This document shows positions 22,078 to 35,032 of a stretch of 64,000 bases of DNA, one piece after another. The DNA lies in assembly GCA_022828595.1 (NCBI GenBank), contig JAKGHH010000004.1, forward strand, positions 77,342,270-77,406,269, in the 5' to 3' direction. This stretch comes from Nelumbo lutea. Lineage: Eukaryota > Streptophyta > Magnoliopsida > Proteales > Nelumbonaceae. The translations under genes and the position numbers were made by a program. Each line of letters begins with the position of its first letter. The stretch's first letter is position 1. The notes below the pieces were generated by a model. It saw only the letters and a list, made by a program, of their open reading frames with translations, made no database searches and was not told the DNA's origin.

Positions 22078-22819
22078 GTTAATGACAAATTCATGCAGCT
22101 TCAGCAGATGATCTAACTCAGTAGCTGTCCATCACTAGATTAGAGAGCCAAATAGGACAGCTAGCCGAAGTCAATGCGAAGAGAGAAGTAGGACAACTAT
22201 CGAGTCAACCGGTTGCGAATCTTAGAAATTAGCCACTGGGTTTTCCTCTACAACAGGTTCAACAATCTCCTAAGAACCCTCAGTTTGAAAATGCCAAGGC
22301 TATTACGACCTTAAGGAGTGGGAGGATTTTAGAGGACCCGTATGACAAAGAAATTTGAAAACATCAAAGAAGAAAATGAGCAAGAAGACCATAAGTTGGG
22401 GGGGGGGGGAGAGAAAAAGGAAAGGAAATTTAGAACCTATAGTGAACCGACCTGTAGTTCCCTTTCCAACCGCACTCACAGTCGGATTGTTACGAAAGAG
22501 ACTTGCAACAAGGAGATAAGGGAGTTATTCAAGCAAGTCCATAATAACATCCCTTTCCTCAACGCGATCCAACATGTTCTGGCCTATGCCAAGTTCTTGA
22601 AAGAGCTGTGTACTCAAAAGAGGGAGTCATGATCGGCCTCACAAAAAGTGATGCTCTCGGCATATGTTAGTGCGGTTCTCCTAAACCAAATCCCCTGGAA
22701 AACGAAAGACCTTGGTGCTCTTCTAATAAGTTGTGTCATCTCTGAAATCATTTTCAATCGGGCCCTATTGGATCTTGGGGCCAATGTAAATAAGCTCCCC
22801 TCTATTATTTACGAAAGGG
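22078..22819 (+). pseudogene. inverted copy of the gag-protease segment
   Basis: This plus-strand block is the reverse complement of about 21252-21999 with roughly 10-15% differences. It encodes the same peptides (TYSEPTCSSLSNRTHS, AYAKFLKELCTQKRE, ALLDLGANVNKLPSIIYER). Stops and a G-run at 22398-22407 break it. It ends inside CGAAAGG, which also occurs in the LTR at 18784, and there joins LTR sequence. Confidence 0.85.
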
Positions 22820-23723
22820 ATGGCTAATCAAATCCAGTGGCGGTAGTTGCAGATTGGCTAGATTGCTTGCAGGAACCCCTCATAACAAGATTTGGGCATT
22901 TTTTCTTTCTACAACCCTTGAACTCCTTAAGAAACCTTAGCCTTGTGAACTAGATGAATTGACCAACTCCTTCTCCAGGGCCTTTGGGGTCTTTTTTATA
23001 GAGAAGGGTGGACAAAACTGGGATTAGAGAGAAAGAGAGGGGCGACTAGTGGGTTTATGCAAAGAATGGGCACCCCTAGGGTTTAAGAATGGAAGGTGAG
23101 GATTAAACTAGAGGGATCCTACGGCTATAGTGAAAAGGAGAGGGCACCCATAAGTATGGAGGGTTGGGATTTAAGCTCCTAGGATTGAATGGTGGAGATT
23201 AGGGGTTAGGTGGCGCCCTAGGGTTAGAATGCTAAAGAGATGGCCCCTGGAATGGAGGGTGGAGATTGCAAGGTGAAGATCTAAGGGTATGAGAGGTTGC
23301 TAAGGCTTGGATGGTTGAGATTAGATGTTAGGGAGTAGTGGAAGGTGAAGATTTAGCAGTTAGGGGCAGTTAGGGTTTGTTAGAGGTGAAAAGAATGAGT
23401 GGGGAGGTGCCATAGGGTTTGCTAAGGAGAGGGGAGTATGCTAATACAGTAGGAGGGGCGCCTTTCTGGGTTTCGCAGATAGGTGGCACCCTCATGTGCT
23501 TAGTTTTTCATAGAAACACCCCTTATCTTAGTTGGAATTCTCACTAGGTTCCCAAAATATGTAAAAAACTTTGTAAATTTCCCAACTTTACTCAGAATTT
23601 GCACAAGGACCCTCAGAGGTCACAACATTGAATTTAACTGGACAAAGGGTATACACTAGTCAGTTTAAGGTCTAAAATACCCCTAAAATGATGCCCTTAA
23701 GGCATCAAAATACAGAGTTATTA
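22811..23723 (-). repeat. 5' LTR of the Athila/Tat-like element, partial
   Basis: This is homologous to 18783-19696 with indels and substitutions. The outer end (GAGTTATTA, a mutated GAGTTATCA) is followed by the GTTAG target duplication. The inner 500 bp are missing and replaced by the inverted gag-protease copy. Confidence 0.8.
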
Positions 23724-26075
23724 GTTAGCAATTGCTTGGTATTACATATTGCGAGTAAAAATGACCAATTTTTTAAATCTATTCTGTTTGTGTGGGTTTT
23801 GAGAATTGAAATAGATTTCCTTTTACCTTTCCCTACATGAGGAGGGAGTTCAAACTGTTAATACCCATTGTTCTATGCATGAGCAAGTCGCTTCAAAGAT
23901 TAACTTAGTATATCCAAATCCCTGTGTATCCTAACAATTCTGATGTGTTGATATATCCATGTCTTTCTTATGTGTACCATGATACATGTCTTAAAATTGT
24001 CTCTTTAATATTCATATATACTAACAATACTTTTAGCTTTGATGATAATGATGTTTGGTTATGATTATTTTGTTCTATTTGTTATATTTGCTAGATTAAG
24101 TGGCAAACAGTTGCAAGGAAGAAGCATTGAACATGATATTTTTTTATAGGTATTAATATAATGCCCTATCTCTCTCTCTCTCTCTCCTATTCTCAACCTT
24201 AATTAGTTATTTCAAGGATTAGTGTGATAAGTGTTATTCCATTATATACATGTGTAATTGAGTTTTAAGCCAAGCCTTGGACTTTCAAGCCTTTTTGTAG
24301 GCTAGGAATCAAGAGACACGAAAGTACAAAGCATCAGTTTTACAAAGTTTATTTTCCATTAACTGCATGTTTCTCTTTTAACATTTATCTGCATTCCTTA
24401 TTTCCTTTGCCACTAGGTTGCTATAAAAAATTCATACCTGAACTCACCAAAAGGAGCTGGATTGGGAAAAACACAAAGCATCCAGTTTATAGGGTTAACT
24501 TCCTACAAGTCTGGTTTACCATTTTTTGCATTCCTTATTTCCCTTACTAGGTTGGTTTAAGATATTAGCACCTGACTTTGCCATGTTAAAACATTTTTCT
24601 GCATTCCTTATTTCCCTTGCCACTAGGTTTCTATAAAACATTCATACCTGAACTCACCAAAAGGAGCTAGATCGGGAAAAACAAAAATCATCCAGTTTAC
24701 AGAATTAACTGTTGTTTGGGGTTTGAATTTGATCAAGTATCCAGCAAAAGTAATTGAGGGGGACAAATTGTCAATCGGTGGAGAACTTAAGAAGCCAGCT
24801 TGCAGCAAAAGTATGGTTGATCAAACCTAAAACAATCATCTAACAATGTACTTGGTTAAGGTGCTTCGGATTCCAGCATTGCTACAATATGGTGTAAGAC
24901 TGAGCCATCTATTTTCAATGTGGAATTCTGATTAAAAGATGAATCGTGGCTGTAAACTACAGATTTTTGAGAAATTCATAGACCAAAATAGGGGCAAGCA
25001 ACAATGCAGGTAGAGAATCTTTTTGTGAGGCTGTCAATGCTTGTATTAGAGAAGTTGTAATTGAATCGATAATCAAGATCACAACCATGAAGGCATTAGT
25101 GAAATCCATCTTCATCTTCTTCTACAGAGAAAAGGAGTTGACAAATGCAAAGATGTATATGTTAGAGCACGCCTGATCAAGTCATTAACTTGAGGAGGAA
25201 CATTAGGGCAGCTTTTTGCATCCTTGCCATATGTTCTAAGTATTCCTTAATTTGATGTATCCCACCACTACTGTTCACAATAGTCAAGTTCAAGCACTCT
25301 TCCACTTTTCCTAGATCCATCTTCTATCTCAATGTAGTGTTTTCAACTAATATCTTCTCTTTCATGAGTTCTCGTTTTATTCTTAGCAATAGATGAAGCA
25401 TTGGTCTAGGATTTTTCATCCATGCTGTTGAGAAAAATGAAAGGTTAGAAAGAATTTTAATTTTAATGAATAGAAAATTAATTAATAGATCAAGTTAATG
25501 ATTTCATCTAACCAAAAAGGTAAAAAGATTAGAGTATATATAATAATGGAAATGAGATTGGACACAATTATGTCAAGGGCCTAGCTAGTGATATATGGTG
25601 TATATTCTCACCCTATAGTTCCTTGTGTGCATATTGTAATTGTAATACTCTTGGATATTTGCTTGAAACGTAGTCAGGGCTGAAATCCACATTTGGATAT
25701 TTGCTTTCACATAATATATCATTCTGTATTTTTTATTTTAAAAAATGTGATTTCTAACTTATTCTTTATTATTTTTTTATAGGTTGAATACGCTAAAGGT
25801 TATATACCTCACATGTGCGGATGAAGACAAATTTGATCAAATTTTACATGTCAAGTTTTTTTGGGGGGATTGAGGTTCATGTATTCAAGATCCTTGAATT
25901 TATAATAGATTTTAAACATATGGATGTATTAAATCATCCTGAGATGCAGTTCTTTTTTTCATTATATAATCTTTTATTGGAATTTTGTGTTCAAGTTTCA
26001 TCTTATATTATGAATGAAATAAGTTGTGATTGTATTCAATACAGGAAAAAAGTTTTAAAAAATGTAATGGAAAAA
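23724..26075. other. inner right part of the CACTA element
   Basis: AT-rich sequence with short frames only. The first part may continue the LINE relic interrupted at 18280. A 93-codon frame at 25815-26096 (+) has no recognisable motif. A 210-bp tandem duplication lies at 24389-24808. Confidence 0.4.
24389..24715. repeat. tandem duplication with 210-bp period
   Basis: The sequence from CTGCATTCCTTATTTCC through CATACCTGAACTCACCAAAAG and the following GATCGGGAAAAAC-like word occurs at 24389 and again at 24599. Copies differ by about 10%. A shorter third copy of TTGCATTCCTTATTTCCCTT lies at 24525. Confidence 0.75.
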
Positions 26076-26079
26076 ATTT

Positions 26080-26660
26080 TAGGATCTAGCCATTAGCCAT
26101 AGATTAACAATTTTAGCTATGCACAGAAAAATCGTAGTTATAGATGCTTTTTTGCTACATATTGACTAAACCGTAGCTATAGGTTTTCATTTTTAACTAC
26201 GACAACTTAAACCCGTAGTTGTAAATTTACATTTTTAGCTAGTCATTAAACTGTAGCTATAAATTCATAATTGTAACTACGGACATCACAAAACCGTAGC
26301 TATAGATCCAAATTTTGTAACTACGGACATCTAAAAACTGTAGTTATAGAGTGGCATTTAACTACGGTTGTAAAACAAATTGTAGTTATAAAGTCAATTT
26401 TATAGTTACGGATAACTTTAAAACCATAGCTAAAAATGCACATATAATTATTAATTTAGGCTTTAGCTACAGACAAACTGTAGCTATAGGTGACTTTTAA
26501 TTACAGATTCTATCATCCGTAGCTATTGCCTATAGCTACCGTGACTATAGCTACTGTTTCTTGACCATAGTTGGTTCATAACTATTAGTCTATAGCTACG
26601 GTTTTTTTGCATTTATAGCTATGGTTTTGTCCGTGGCTATAGATTTATTTTCTTGTAGTG
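26080..26660. repeat. right sub-terminal repeats and terminus of the CACTA element
   Basis: About twenty copies of TAGCTACGG / CCGTAGCTATA words lie in both orientations over 580 bp. The block ends in TTTTCTTGTAGTG, the CACTA terminal inverted repeat. The match with the left block supports a single element. Confidence 0.85.
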
Positions 26661-26663
26661 CAT

Positions 26664-29600
26664 CTTAAGAGAGAGATTTCATATCCATACAAATCCAAGA
26701 TCTCCAAACAATTTGGTGATACTCCAGTTACATCCCATAAATGCTCATTGGATAATTTCCAATTACAGCCCATAAAGGCTCTCTCTCAACTCTCAAGCAA
26801 CAAGACTACTAAACTTAAACAAGCCTTCCATACCCAGCCCTGTCCACACAACAGCCCCTATCCAGTTCTCAGCTATTTTCAAGATGAACCCAACCTAAAC
26901 TTAAACAAGTTGTTAAATCGGTTCAACCAGCTCAGAGTGATTAAATTGATTCTGCCTAATCACCTTGCTGCTCTTCTACACTTTGCCCCTACATGGCCCA
27001 CTTCACTTTTCTTTCTTATCAACCCATTGAGGCTCATTGATGCTTCTCAATGCTGATGATGTTCCCAAAGTTGGAAAAAGAAGTACCCAATAATACTGCA
27101 CAAGCTCTTAATGACAAAGGCGTCAACATTGCAAGTTTCCAAATTTTTCTTTAGTTTTATTATTTTGGCTAGTACTTATTATTTAATTTAAAACATTAAA
27201 ATTTATTTCCCTACCCTCATACCGTGGATTCTAGAGGTTGGCATGCCAACTTATGTATTAATTTATTCATTTATAGTCATGTCTCCATGCTACAACCCCT
27301 AGATGCTGACATGTTAGAAATCAGTGGCAACACAGCAAAGCCAACATTAGCAACCAGGGTTTAAAACGATGAATTTAGGCTATTTTGGTTTCTAGGGTTG
27401 AGTTTATTGTAGAAAATACCAACAGAAGGGTTAAACTATGTCAATAAGAATTTAGAATTTAATGGTTAGAAGAAATCCTTGTCTTATTAGGGCATTGAGC
27501 AGAAGAGAATGGAGAAACGAGATTCATGTTTGGTTTAAAACCAATTGTTGTAGCTCAACATGTAGTTCTTGTTTTTAACTAAAAAACTATGGTTTGACCA
27601 GCTTTATGACTCTGCTTATAGTTTAACTAGATCTCATGTTAGATTCTGTCATTCTTATACATAGAGATATTAAAGACGGATTTTCAAAAGTAAGCTAAAG
27701 CTTTAGCAACTTTAATAGTCTGAGGGGCCAAAGACCACATGCTGACATGCAGCTGAATTCATCCTCTCAGCTACCACTCGGCATTCGCCCACTTGGCAGT
27801 CCTCCTTCAATTACCAAATCATTCCAACCTGATAAATAGATAAGCCTTAGGCCTTCTAGAAGAGCTAACAGGTCATAGGATAGCTATCAGACAGGCCATG
27901 CATTCTTTATAAACCGAAATGTTAGGCAATCAAGAAACAGCCCCCATCAACAAGTACTGGTGATGAGGATCCTGGTAAGCATGACTTGTTAATAGATTAC
28001 ATAAGTGTATCCAATGAACAGAGGATAGAACCAACATGTCACATTAATTATATGATAAGCGAAGATAATATAGATGGTTTAACCATATTAAAGAAAGGCT
28101 ACTGCATAAGTTAGAAAGAACAATTGGTGCAAACAAGGGCTCTAATAGGAAATGAAGAATGCCAAAAATAATTGAAGATTTTTTCAAGTGGTAACAGAAA
28201 TTATTCAGGATTATGTAGTGAGATAAGAGTTTTGAATATATCTGAAATGTTGTCTATATGGGAAAGCCATAAGGACTTCTCAATAATTTGTTCTAGTAGT
28301 CAATAAGCATTGTCACTTTGGTATATGGCATTGGATGCTAAGCAGTTATATGGCCATGGGCTTTCAAATTTCAATATGTTCATTTGTTCTGTTATATCTT
28401 GACTTTCAGGTCTACTGTTTAACTTGATTCTAAGATCTTTGTTTTTTACATAGATTATGAAGTTGGAGGTTTTGATGGTCCATTTCTTTATATCGATCAA
28501 GAGAAAAAAAGAAAAAAAAAAAACGTTTGATGGCCATCAAAGGATCTCACCTATGTTCAGGTGGAAGGAATAAACTTTATCTGCTGGTTGTAACCATTTG
28601 ACTAGTTATATTACTGTATTGTAAACAAAAACAAAAAATTCTGGATGGAAGTGCAGTTCTGTTATTCACATAAAAATGAGGAGAAGAAAGTTATGTGAAC
28701 TGGAAAAACATTCATTTACTTATTCACATTGTTAACCTTTTCTTTATTGTTTGCTGGGGTATGGAATTTCTTACACTGTTTATGATACTTTGATCTGAAA
28801 AGCCAAATGACATATCCAATAAGGACTTCAGCATTGACAAAATTAACTAAAAAGTGGTAAAGTGTATATATCAATATATATGTATAAAAATTTATAAGGC
28901 CGGTATGACTCATTTGAAAAAAATTATGAATATCGAGTTGTGATCAGAATGATATTTGGATTATTGTGGCATGGCTTGAGTTTTCTCTCCAAGTACATTA
29001 ATTTGGATGATTGTGACATGATTCTCAGGTTTTCCCAAAGCTACTACCCAGTCTAGGGAGTTTCTTAAATCTATAAAGCGATATTACAACAATGCCTACA
29101 CGGATGGTGATCAAAAGCAAGACGCAATAAATCTGTACTTCTTCCTTCTTTTAGATGCAAGGAGTTTATCCTTGACTGCTTATCCCATGTGGGTAGGGCC
29201 CCACGAGAACAAAACTGCAGCAGCAACAAACATAAAGAAGAAAGAAAAACCGTTGGAAATAAGATAATGTAGTCCAAAATCCAAATTAATGCAAGAGAAG
29301 TTATGTAAAATTTACACTGGTGTGTATTCCAAATACCGACAAAAAATTTCATCAAATTTACACCTATAACAACCAAACACAATCGGAGTAAATATTTAGT
29401 TCCAACCGGTTCCAATTTACATCTATCAGTATCACTGAACCGGTTCACATTTTTCCATTGATGTAAATTTGATTTTACACCTATCCCTCGTACAGGCAAT
29501 AGGGGTGCCCATGTAAGTGCAAAATTTGTTTGTCATATGTGTAGGATCACTACTTGGTTCTTACCTCCTGATTTTCTTATTCATTCATTGGAAGAAGATT

Positions 29601-30612
29601 GGGTGCAATGAATTTACCCTAAGGGCTGTTTTAAACTAAAAAAAAAAAAGTTTTTAACTTATTGTTTTTGCTTTTTGAGGCATAACTGTAATACTGTTTA
29701 TTAGGCGACACATCCCTTTTATAAACAGTATGTACGCTCATGAAGTCAAAGGCAAAACGACCCTCGTATATTTTGATTTGTTTGGGTCAGTAGTGTTTGT
29801 CTTTTGGCAAATGTTATTATGCTACTATTTTAAATTTTACTACAAAGCCAATCTCAATGAACTATATATATCCCGTGAATTTGATAAGGCATCCACTTGT
29901 GACATCAGCTAAAGTGTGGATTTATGTGGTGTTATTTATGAGATATTTCCAATACACAGTGGGATGTGCTTTAAGGTTGATGTAAGGTATATTCTATGAG
30001 GAGCTGTTGCAGTCCAAATTAAGGTGGACGAGTAATAGATGAGATCAGGTCTTTAGGGAAGGCATTCTAATGCTCAAGTCAATAAAAGGTGAAAAGGTTG
30101 GTCAGGCCAAATTGTTGAAAGGCAAACTAGTTTGGACCGAGTAAGAATGAGAAAAGCATGAGAGAAAGGAGGCTATAGTATTGAAGGGTTGAAGAGAGAG
30201 AATACCTTGATGGTAATGCCCTTAAATAGTCAATTGTCATGGTGCACTCGTTATGTTCCTTGCAGGGGTGCTTGGCACTCGAATGGGGTGACTGGTCGCC
30301 GAGGTCTTTGAATGATTCCATGTTCCTTGGCATGGGTGCTTATTAGTGACATAGAGATGTTGAGGTGCATGACACCCGCTGTCATGTTGATGTGGCTGAG
30401 GATATTGGCCGATCCCAAGACATGGTGGCAGCCACATGGCAACCCGACCGACCGGCATACAACCGTAAGAGGAGCAGATCCTGATTCCCATGAATATGGA
30501 AGACTGTTTATTTATTTATTTATTTTTGCTTGTTTTGGTACTATATGAATGCGGAATGTACTCATTTTATCAAAGATGAATTGTGCCCTGATCAATCCCT
30601 TATAATTTCTAA
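26664..30612. other. intergenic region
   Basis: No supported gene is seen. A 132-codon frame at 26658-27056 starts inside the CACTA flank and has no recognisable domain. Other frames are short and AT-biased. A stretch at 29300-29490 with GTAAATTT inverted words may be a small MITE but has no clear ends. Confidence 0.4.
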
Positions 30613-30859
30613 GGGCCTATTTGGTTCACAGTTGAAATTGGAATCCAAATCAAAATCCATCAGAATGGTCTGTACCCATTTTCAGTTTTGGTTCAAACAC
30701 TAATTGGAATGAGAATTAAAATAAGCTAGAATGAGAGGGGAAAAGAATTATCATTCCCTCAAATGAGAAAATATCATTCCACCAAAAATGAAAATGAGAT
30801 TTCGATTGGCCCATTCCGATTCTGATTTCAGATCTCTATACCTGCGAACCAGACAGGGC
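30613..30859. mobile_element. MITE, probably hAT-type (247 bp)
   Basis: The left end GGGCCTATTTGGTTCAC and right end GCGAACCAGACAGGGC are imperfect inverted repeats (11 of 15). GGGCCTRTTTGG is a common plant hAT-type MITE end. The inside is AT-rich with repeated GGAATGAG-like words. Flanking duplications are only approximate. Confidence 0.6.
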
Positions 30860-31654
30860 ATAAATTTTCATTTATCAATGTAACGTGGTTTGAAGATTGC
30901 AGTGAACTGTAACAAAATACCCTGTAGGTATTGATTCATTGTCGTATCGTTTGCTAGCTCAAAAACAAATAGATGCCGTCTCTGGAACAATTCAGTACAC
31001 AATAATGAAAGTAACCATTGGCGTCGGAATCCAAATACCTAAAAACCTCAACCACATGGGACCACGCTAAATTTTGGTTCATCATTAATAATGACACTGG
31101 GCACTGGCAACCTGAATACCACTCTCACGGTTCATTGAATACCGCTCTCACCTATTCTGTGTGCTCTGTTTATCTGCGCGTTGGTGCCGAGTAGGGCAGT
31201 AAGACAAGACAGTGACTAGAAAGCGAATCGAACGCTACACACTTCAGAAAGATCGTCTTCAGCGTCGTAGGTCGCAAACTGGCGTTTTCTAGTAGATGCT
31301 AACGTCTCTGTCCATCACTAAACGTCAGCTACACCATCGGGATTGGGTCTGCACCCTCTCCTACAAACATGGAGGGTTATCATGCGACACTTCTTCACAT
31401 CGTTGCTATCTCTAATACTCTAACTACTACTACTAATAATAATACATTAATTTTTAAAGAGCTGTTTTTCAATTGTAGAGGACAGGTGGTACAAGTTTAT
31501 GAAGTGACTAGCAGATTCTCACTCAAATCAAATTAGGATCCGCCATTAACAAACGATGCTAGGCACCTCATATGTTTGTGTCACCTTTCTACAGCATTAT
31601 TGTTTTCTTCTGTTCGAAGAGAGTTTATCTTTCTCAGTGTAAGCCAAGTTCCAA

Positions 31655-31812
31655 GGACGAGATTCTCGTGGCTCTTTCATCGTGGCTTTCTACAATTTTT
31701 ATGGCCTCACAACCTCTTTCCAAGCCGAATTCTGGGCTCTTCTTGATGGTCTTCTATGCTATTGCAATATGAACTTGCTATCCATTGAAATAGAAAGCGA
31801 AAATAAATTTCT
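31655..31812 (+). pseudogene. LINE RNase H fragment
   Basis: One frame reads RDSRGSFIVAFYNFYGLTTS then FQAEFWALLDGLLCYCNMNL and LSIEIESENK. This matches the RVT_3 RNase H of plant LINEs, with the Glu of AEFWAL and the acidic ES position. It is an isolated piece with no other LINE parts within 1 kb. Confidence 0.6.
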
Positions 31813-31849
31813 CAAAGATTTAATCTTTTGATCACATAGTGATCCATTT

Positions 31850-32049
31850 AGGCCCCGTTTGGTTTGCTGAAATAGGGAACCCCATTACCATTTCTGGTGA
31901 AATGGTCACTCGTAACTCATTCCCTCCTTTGGAAATGAAATCTCATTTATGTTGATTTCAATTTTCATTTCCATTCTTCTCTTAATCAAACATAATATGA
32001 GAATAAATCATTTTGATTCTGATTCTGATTGTCAATTAAATGGACCCTT
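31850..32049. mobile_element. MITE-like segment
   Basis: It opens with GGCCCCGTTTGGTTTG and closes with a weak inverted counterpart (AAATGGACCCTT). Inner words such as GGAAATGAAATCTCATTT resemble the MITE at 30613. The ends and duplication are not certain. Confidence 0.4.
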
Positions 32050-32273
32050 AATTAACCATTACGTAGCATGGATATGCCCTCGTGCTCAACAATTTGTCAC
32101 TTTAACATAAGGCTGCAACTTGGACTAGATTGGCCCGAACCCAATCCTAAAAAGTTGGGTTGATGCTCGGGTTAGGGTTAGGATTGAAATTTATGAACCC
32201 AATTTTATTTCGGGTTGGGTTAGGGTTGACCCCATGGGCAACTTGACCCAACTTGAACCTTAATATATCATAT

Positions 32274-32392
<119 letters not shown>

Positions 32393-33257
32393 ATCATACA
32401 CTGATTTGTTTATATGCGTGATAGTTGTATAGCCCCTACTACATGTTATCATTTATTTCTTTTAAGATAATCACTTAATCTTAATTAGAAATACCAAAAC
32501 CTTAATAACATTTTTTTATGTTTTTTTAATATTCTATTCTTTATCTCCTCTTTGTTTCTTGGGCCACCCACAACTTACTGCCCATAAATGATCTATTATA
32601 AGCTATAAGTCATAATAAACTATAATCATTTCAAACACTTTTGTTTTTGAATTTTGTACTTAAAGAACCAATAAAAACATCAACAAACAAATACTAATAA
32701 AACATAGGATTAATGTAATCATATTAATTTATGTTGTTCTTAATATAATTTAAAGAGATTAAATGAGGTCTTATTTGTAAGCAATAACCTACTTTAATTG
32801 GTATTCACTATTTATTTGATAAATTTATTTTTAAAATCTAAATTAGGTTACGCTTCCAAAAAAAAGTTAAATCTAGTTTGCAATTAATAAAATATTTCAT
32901 CTAAAAGAATGAAACTCACACCATTTGTATTAATTGTTTAGTCATTTTTATGAATTTCATTTATTTTTATTTTATCCATTTAATATTTTGAATATTTTTA
33001 AGTTAAATTATTTGTTTAATAGTTACTTTTGAAATGGTTGTGTTTGAATAAAATTCAGTTACTACCATAACATTTGAAGTGGCCACATTTTAGGGATTAT
33101 GATGCTACGTGTGTGAATTTTAAGAGAGTGGAGTTATCACTTTTTTGTAAATGGATAGACTCTTTTAAGAGTGAGAGTTTAGCTTCTAACTATTGAAATT
33201 TTACAATGCCACGTGTCTAAAGGGTGGGGGTTGTTGTTGAAGACATTCCTTTAATAC

Positions 33258-33296
33258 ATACATACATACATACATACATACATGCATGCATACATG

Positions 33297-33332
<36 letters not shown>

Positions 33333-33333
33333 A
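33258..33333. repeat. compound microsatellite (ACAT)n (CA)n (TA)n
   Basis: A run of ACAT and GCAT units is followed by a CA run and a TA run. It ends 16 bp before the left target duplication of the Mutator-like element. Confidence 0.9.
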
Positions 33334-34371
33334 CAGATGAGCCTTTAGATAATTTTAGGGAAATTGTATAAAACTCACTATGATTTTTCAGCATTTCTCT
33401 TATACTCACCATAACTTCTCAAAATGTCCAAGGAACCCCATGTTAGTAACTTGACATTAAACAAATTAATGGATGTTCTTAGATTGCCATTTTACCCTTT
33501 TATAATATTCTAGAAATGCCCCTATTATATTCGACCCAAAACCCAAATTGTTTGAATCTTATTCAAAGAGAAGAAAACAATCACCCTTGTTGCATCAAAT
33601 CCTGATCTACTCCTCATAGAGCGTGCCTTTCACTGACCTCACAACATGTCCAAGCCTCACATCGAGAACATCTCCCTTACTTGTATTTATTATTCATAAT
33701 TTCATATAGAGATATTCCTAATATAGGGTGGGATGTGGCAGTGAGGTCGGTGCAAGGTGAGCTCAGTGAGTAACAGATCCCAATTACGTTGCATTGCCTA
33801 AGAAGAAAAAGATAACCACCGTTGGGGAAGAAATGGAAGGATGACCAACCCAATCTATCTCACCAGAACAACTATCACATCATTAATGTTAGCTCTAATT
33901 CTGAGGTTATAGTTGTCGTGCCTACGGAGCCCTGCCAAGATCCTTGTTGTGATTGTTCTCCAGTGTTGCTCTTATAGCCTTGTTCGTTCTTTCTCCTCTT
34001 TTGATAGATACCATCGAACCCCATGGACAACAAACAATTGCTCTTGTTGTTATTGAAACTAATTTGTGTTGTTTGGTTTAATTCCTTCACTCGGATTAGG
34101 GGTGGATTCAAGCCAAGCTAAGCCGAATAGCATGCTATTCGATCTCAACTCGCCAAGGGAGTACAAGGCTTAAGAGCTCGAGCTTAGTTTTAGCTAGAAC
34201 CTTGAGCAGCTCGACTTAAGAAAAATGTTTTATAAAAATAAAAAATATATATAATATTTTTATTTGATATTTAAAAAATTAAGAATTATAATAATTAGTT
34301 ATTATTATATATAAAAGTAAAAGTATTATATATATAATATTTTTATTATATGTTATTTTCTATAACTATAT

Positions 34372-34377
<6 letters not shown>

Positions 34378-34418
<41 letters not shown>

Positions 34419-34432
34419 GTATGTATGTATGT
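34378..34432. repeat. (ATT)n and (ATGT)n microsatellite
   Basis: About a dozen ATT units followed by ATGTATGT units, inside the Mutator-like element. Confidence 0.9.
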
Positions 34433-34517
34433 AGTTATTCGAGTTAGTTAAGATGATTTTAGTACTGATTAAAGTGGTAGAGTTTGACCTCTCATCCAAT
34501 GACAATAAGATTTGGTT

Positions 34518-34960
34518 TAGGACTGTCAGTGGGTCAAGTCTAGGTCGGAATCAGCCGGAATCGGAATTGACCCAATATGAAATGTTGAGGATCCGAACCC
34601 GATAGGGTCTATAATTTTTGGACCAGGAACCAAACCGATCAGTTATCGGGATAATTGGGTCAGACCAGTCAGACCCAATTATAATAAATAAAAAATAATT
34701 ATTTATGTTGAATGTATATTAAATATTCTATATATATATATATTATATTATATGTATATATAATTTATTTATTTAATATATTATACATTATATATATCGG
34801 GTCAGGTTTGAATCAGTTTAGGACTAGGTGATAGTAATCGAGACCCTATATCAAGACTTGAAGTTGACCCGTCAGTTCCAGTTTCTGAAACCAGAACCGG
34901 TCCAATTAGGTTCGGGTCCATCATGTTTGCAGGGTTGGAGTTAACCCATTGATAGCCCTA
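34518..34960. mobile_element. hAT-type non-autonomous element (443 bp), nested
   Basis: The left end TAGGACTGTCAGTGGGT and right end ACCCATTGATAGCCCTA are inverted repeats. The flanking 8-mers ATTTGGTT and ATCTAGTT match at 6 of 8 positions. The inside alternates GACCC/GGGTC-rich patches with AT runs. It is nested in the Mutator-like element, so it is younger. Confidence 0.65.
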
Positions 34961-35032
34961 ATCTAGTTTGATGGGTTGGGAAAACTATATCCAGTTCATT
35001 CATGCCATCTGCCAAGGAAGTTATGAAAATCT

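Larger units (their letters stand above)
18281..23723 (-). mobile_element. Athila/Tat-like gypsy element, rearranged remnant
   Basis: Two direct LTR copies (18281-19696 and 22811-23723) enclose gag/protease sequence. The 5-bp sequence GTTAG flanks both ends (18276-18280 and 23724-23728), a clean target duplication. A polypurine tract next to the left LTR on the minus strand sets the orientation. RT, RNase H and integrase are missing, as are the 5' LTR inner half and the primer binding site. The middle is an inverted duplication. It inserted into LINE-derived sequence within the CACTA element. Confidence 0.85.
15579..26660. mobile_element. CACTA (En/Spm-type) DNA transposon with nested insertions
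   Basis: The right end is the canonical CACTA terminus on the minus strand (CACTACAAGAAAATAAA, 26644-26660). The left end (15579) is a decayed version, CAATAGAAGAAA. Both ends are flanked by CAT (15576-15578 and 26661-26663), the 3-bp duplication CACTA elements make. Both termini carry dense sub-terminal repeats of the TAGCTACGGAC type in both orientations. No transposase frame could be recognised, so the copy is probably non-autonomous or too decayed. Without the gypsy insertion it is about 5.6 kb. Confidence 0.8.

Noticed and set aside
26658..27056. 132-codon frame (+) next to the CACTA end
   Set aside because: No motif or family resemblance; it begins in the transposon terminus.
29071..29499. 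142-codon frame (-)
   Set aside because: No domain, and no splice or promoter context; amino-acid content looks non-coding.
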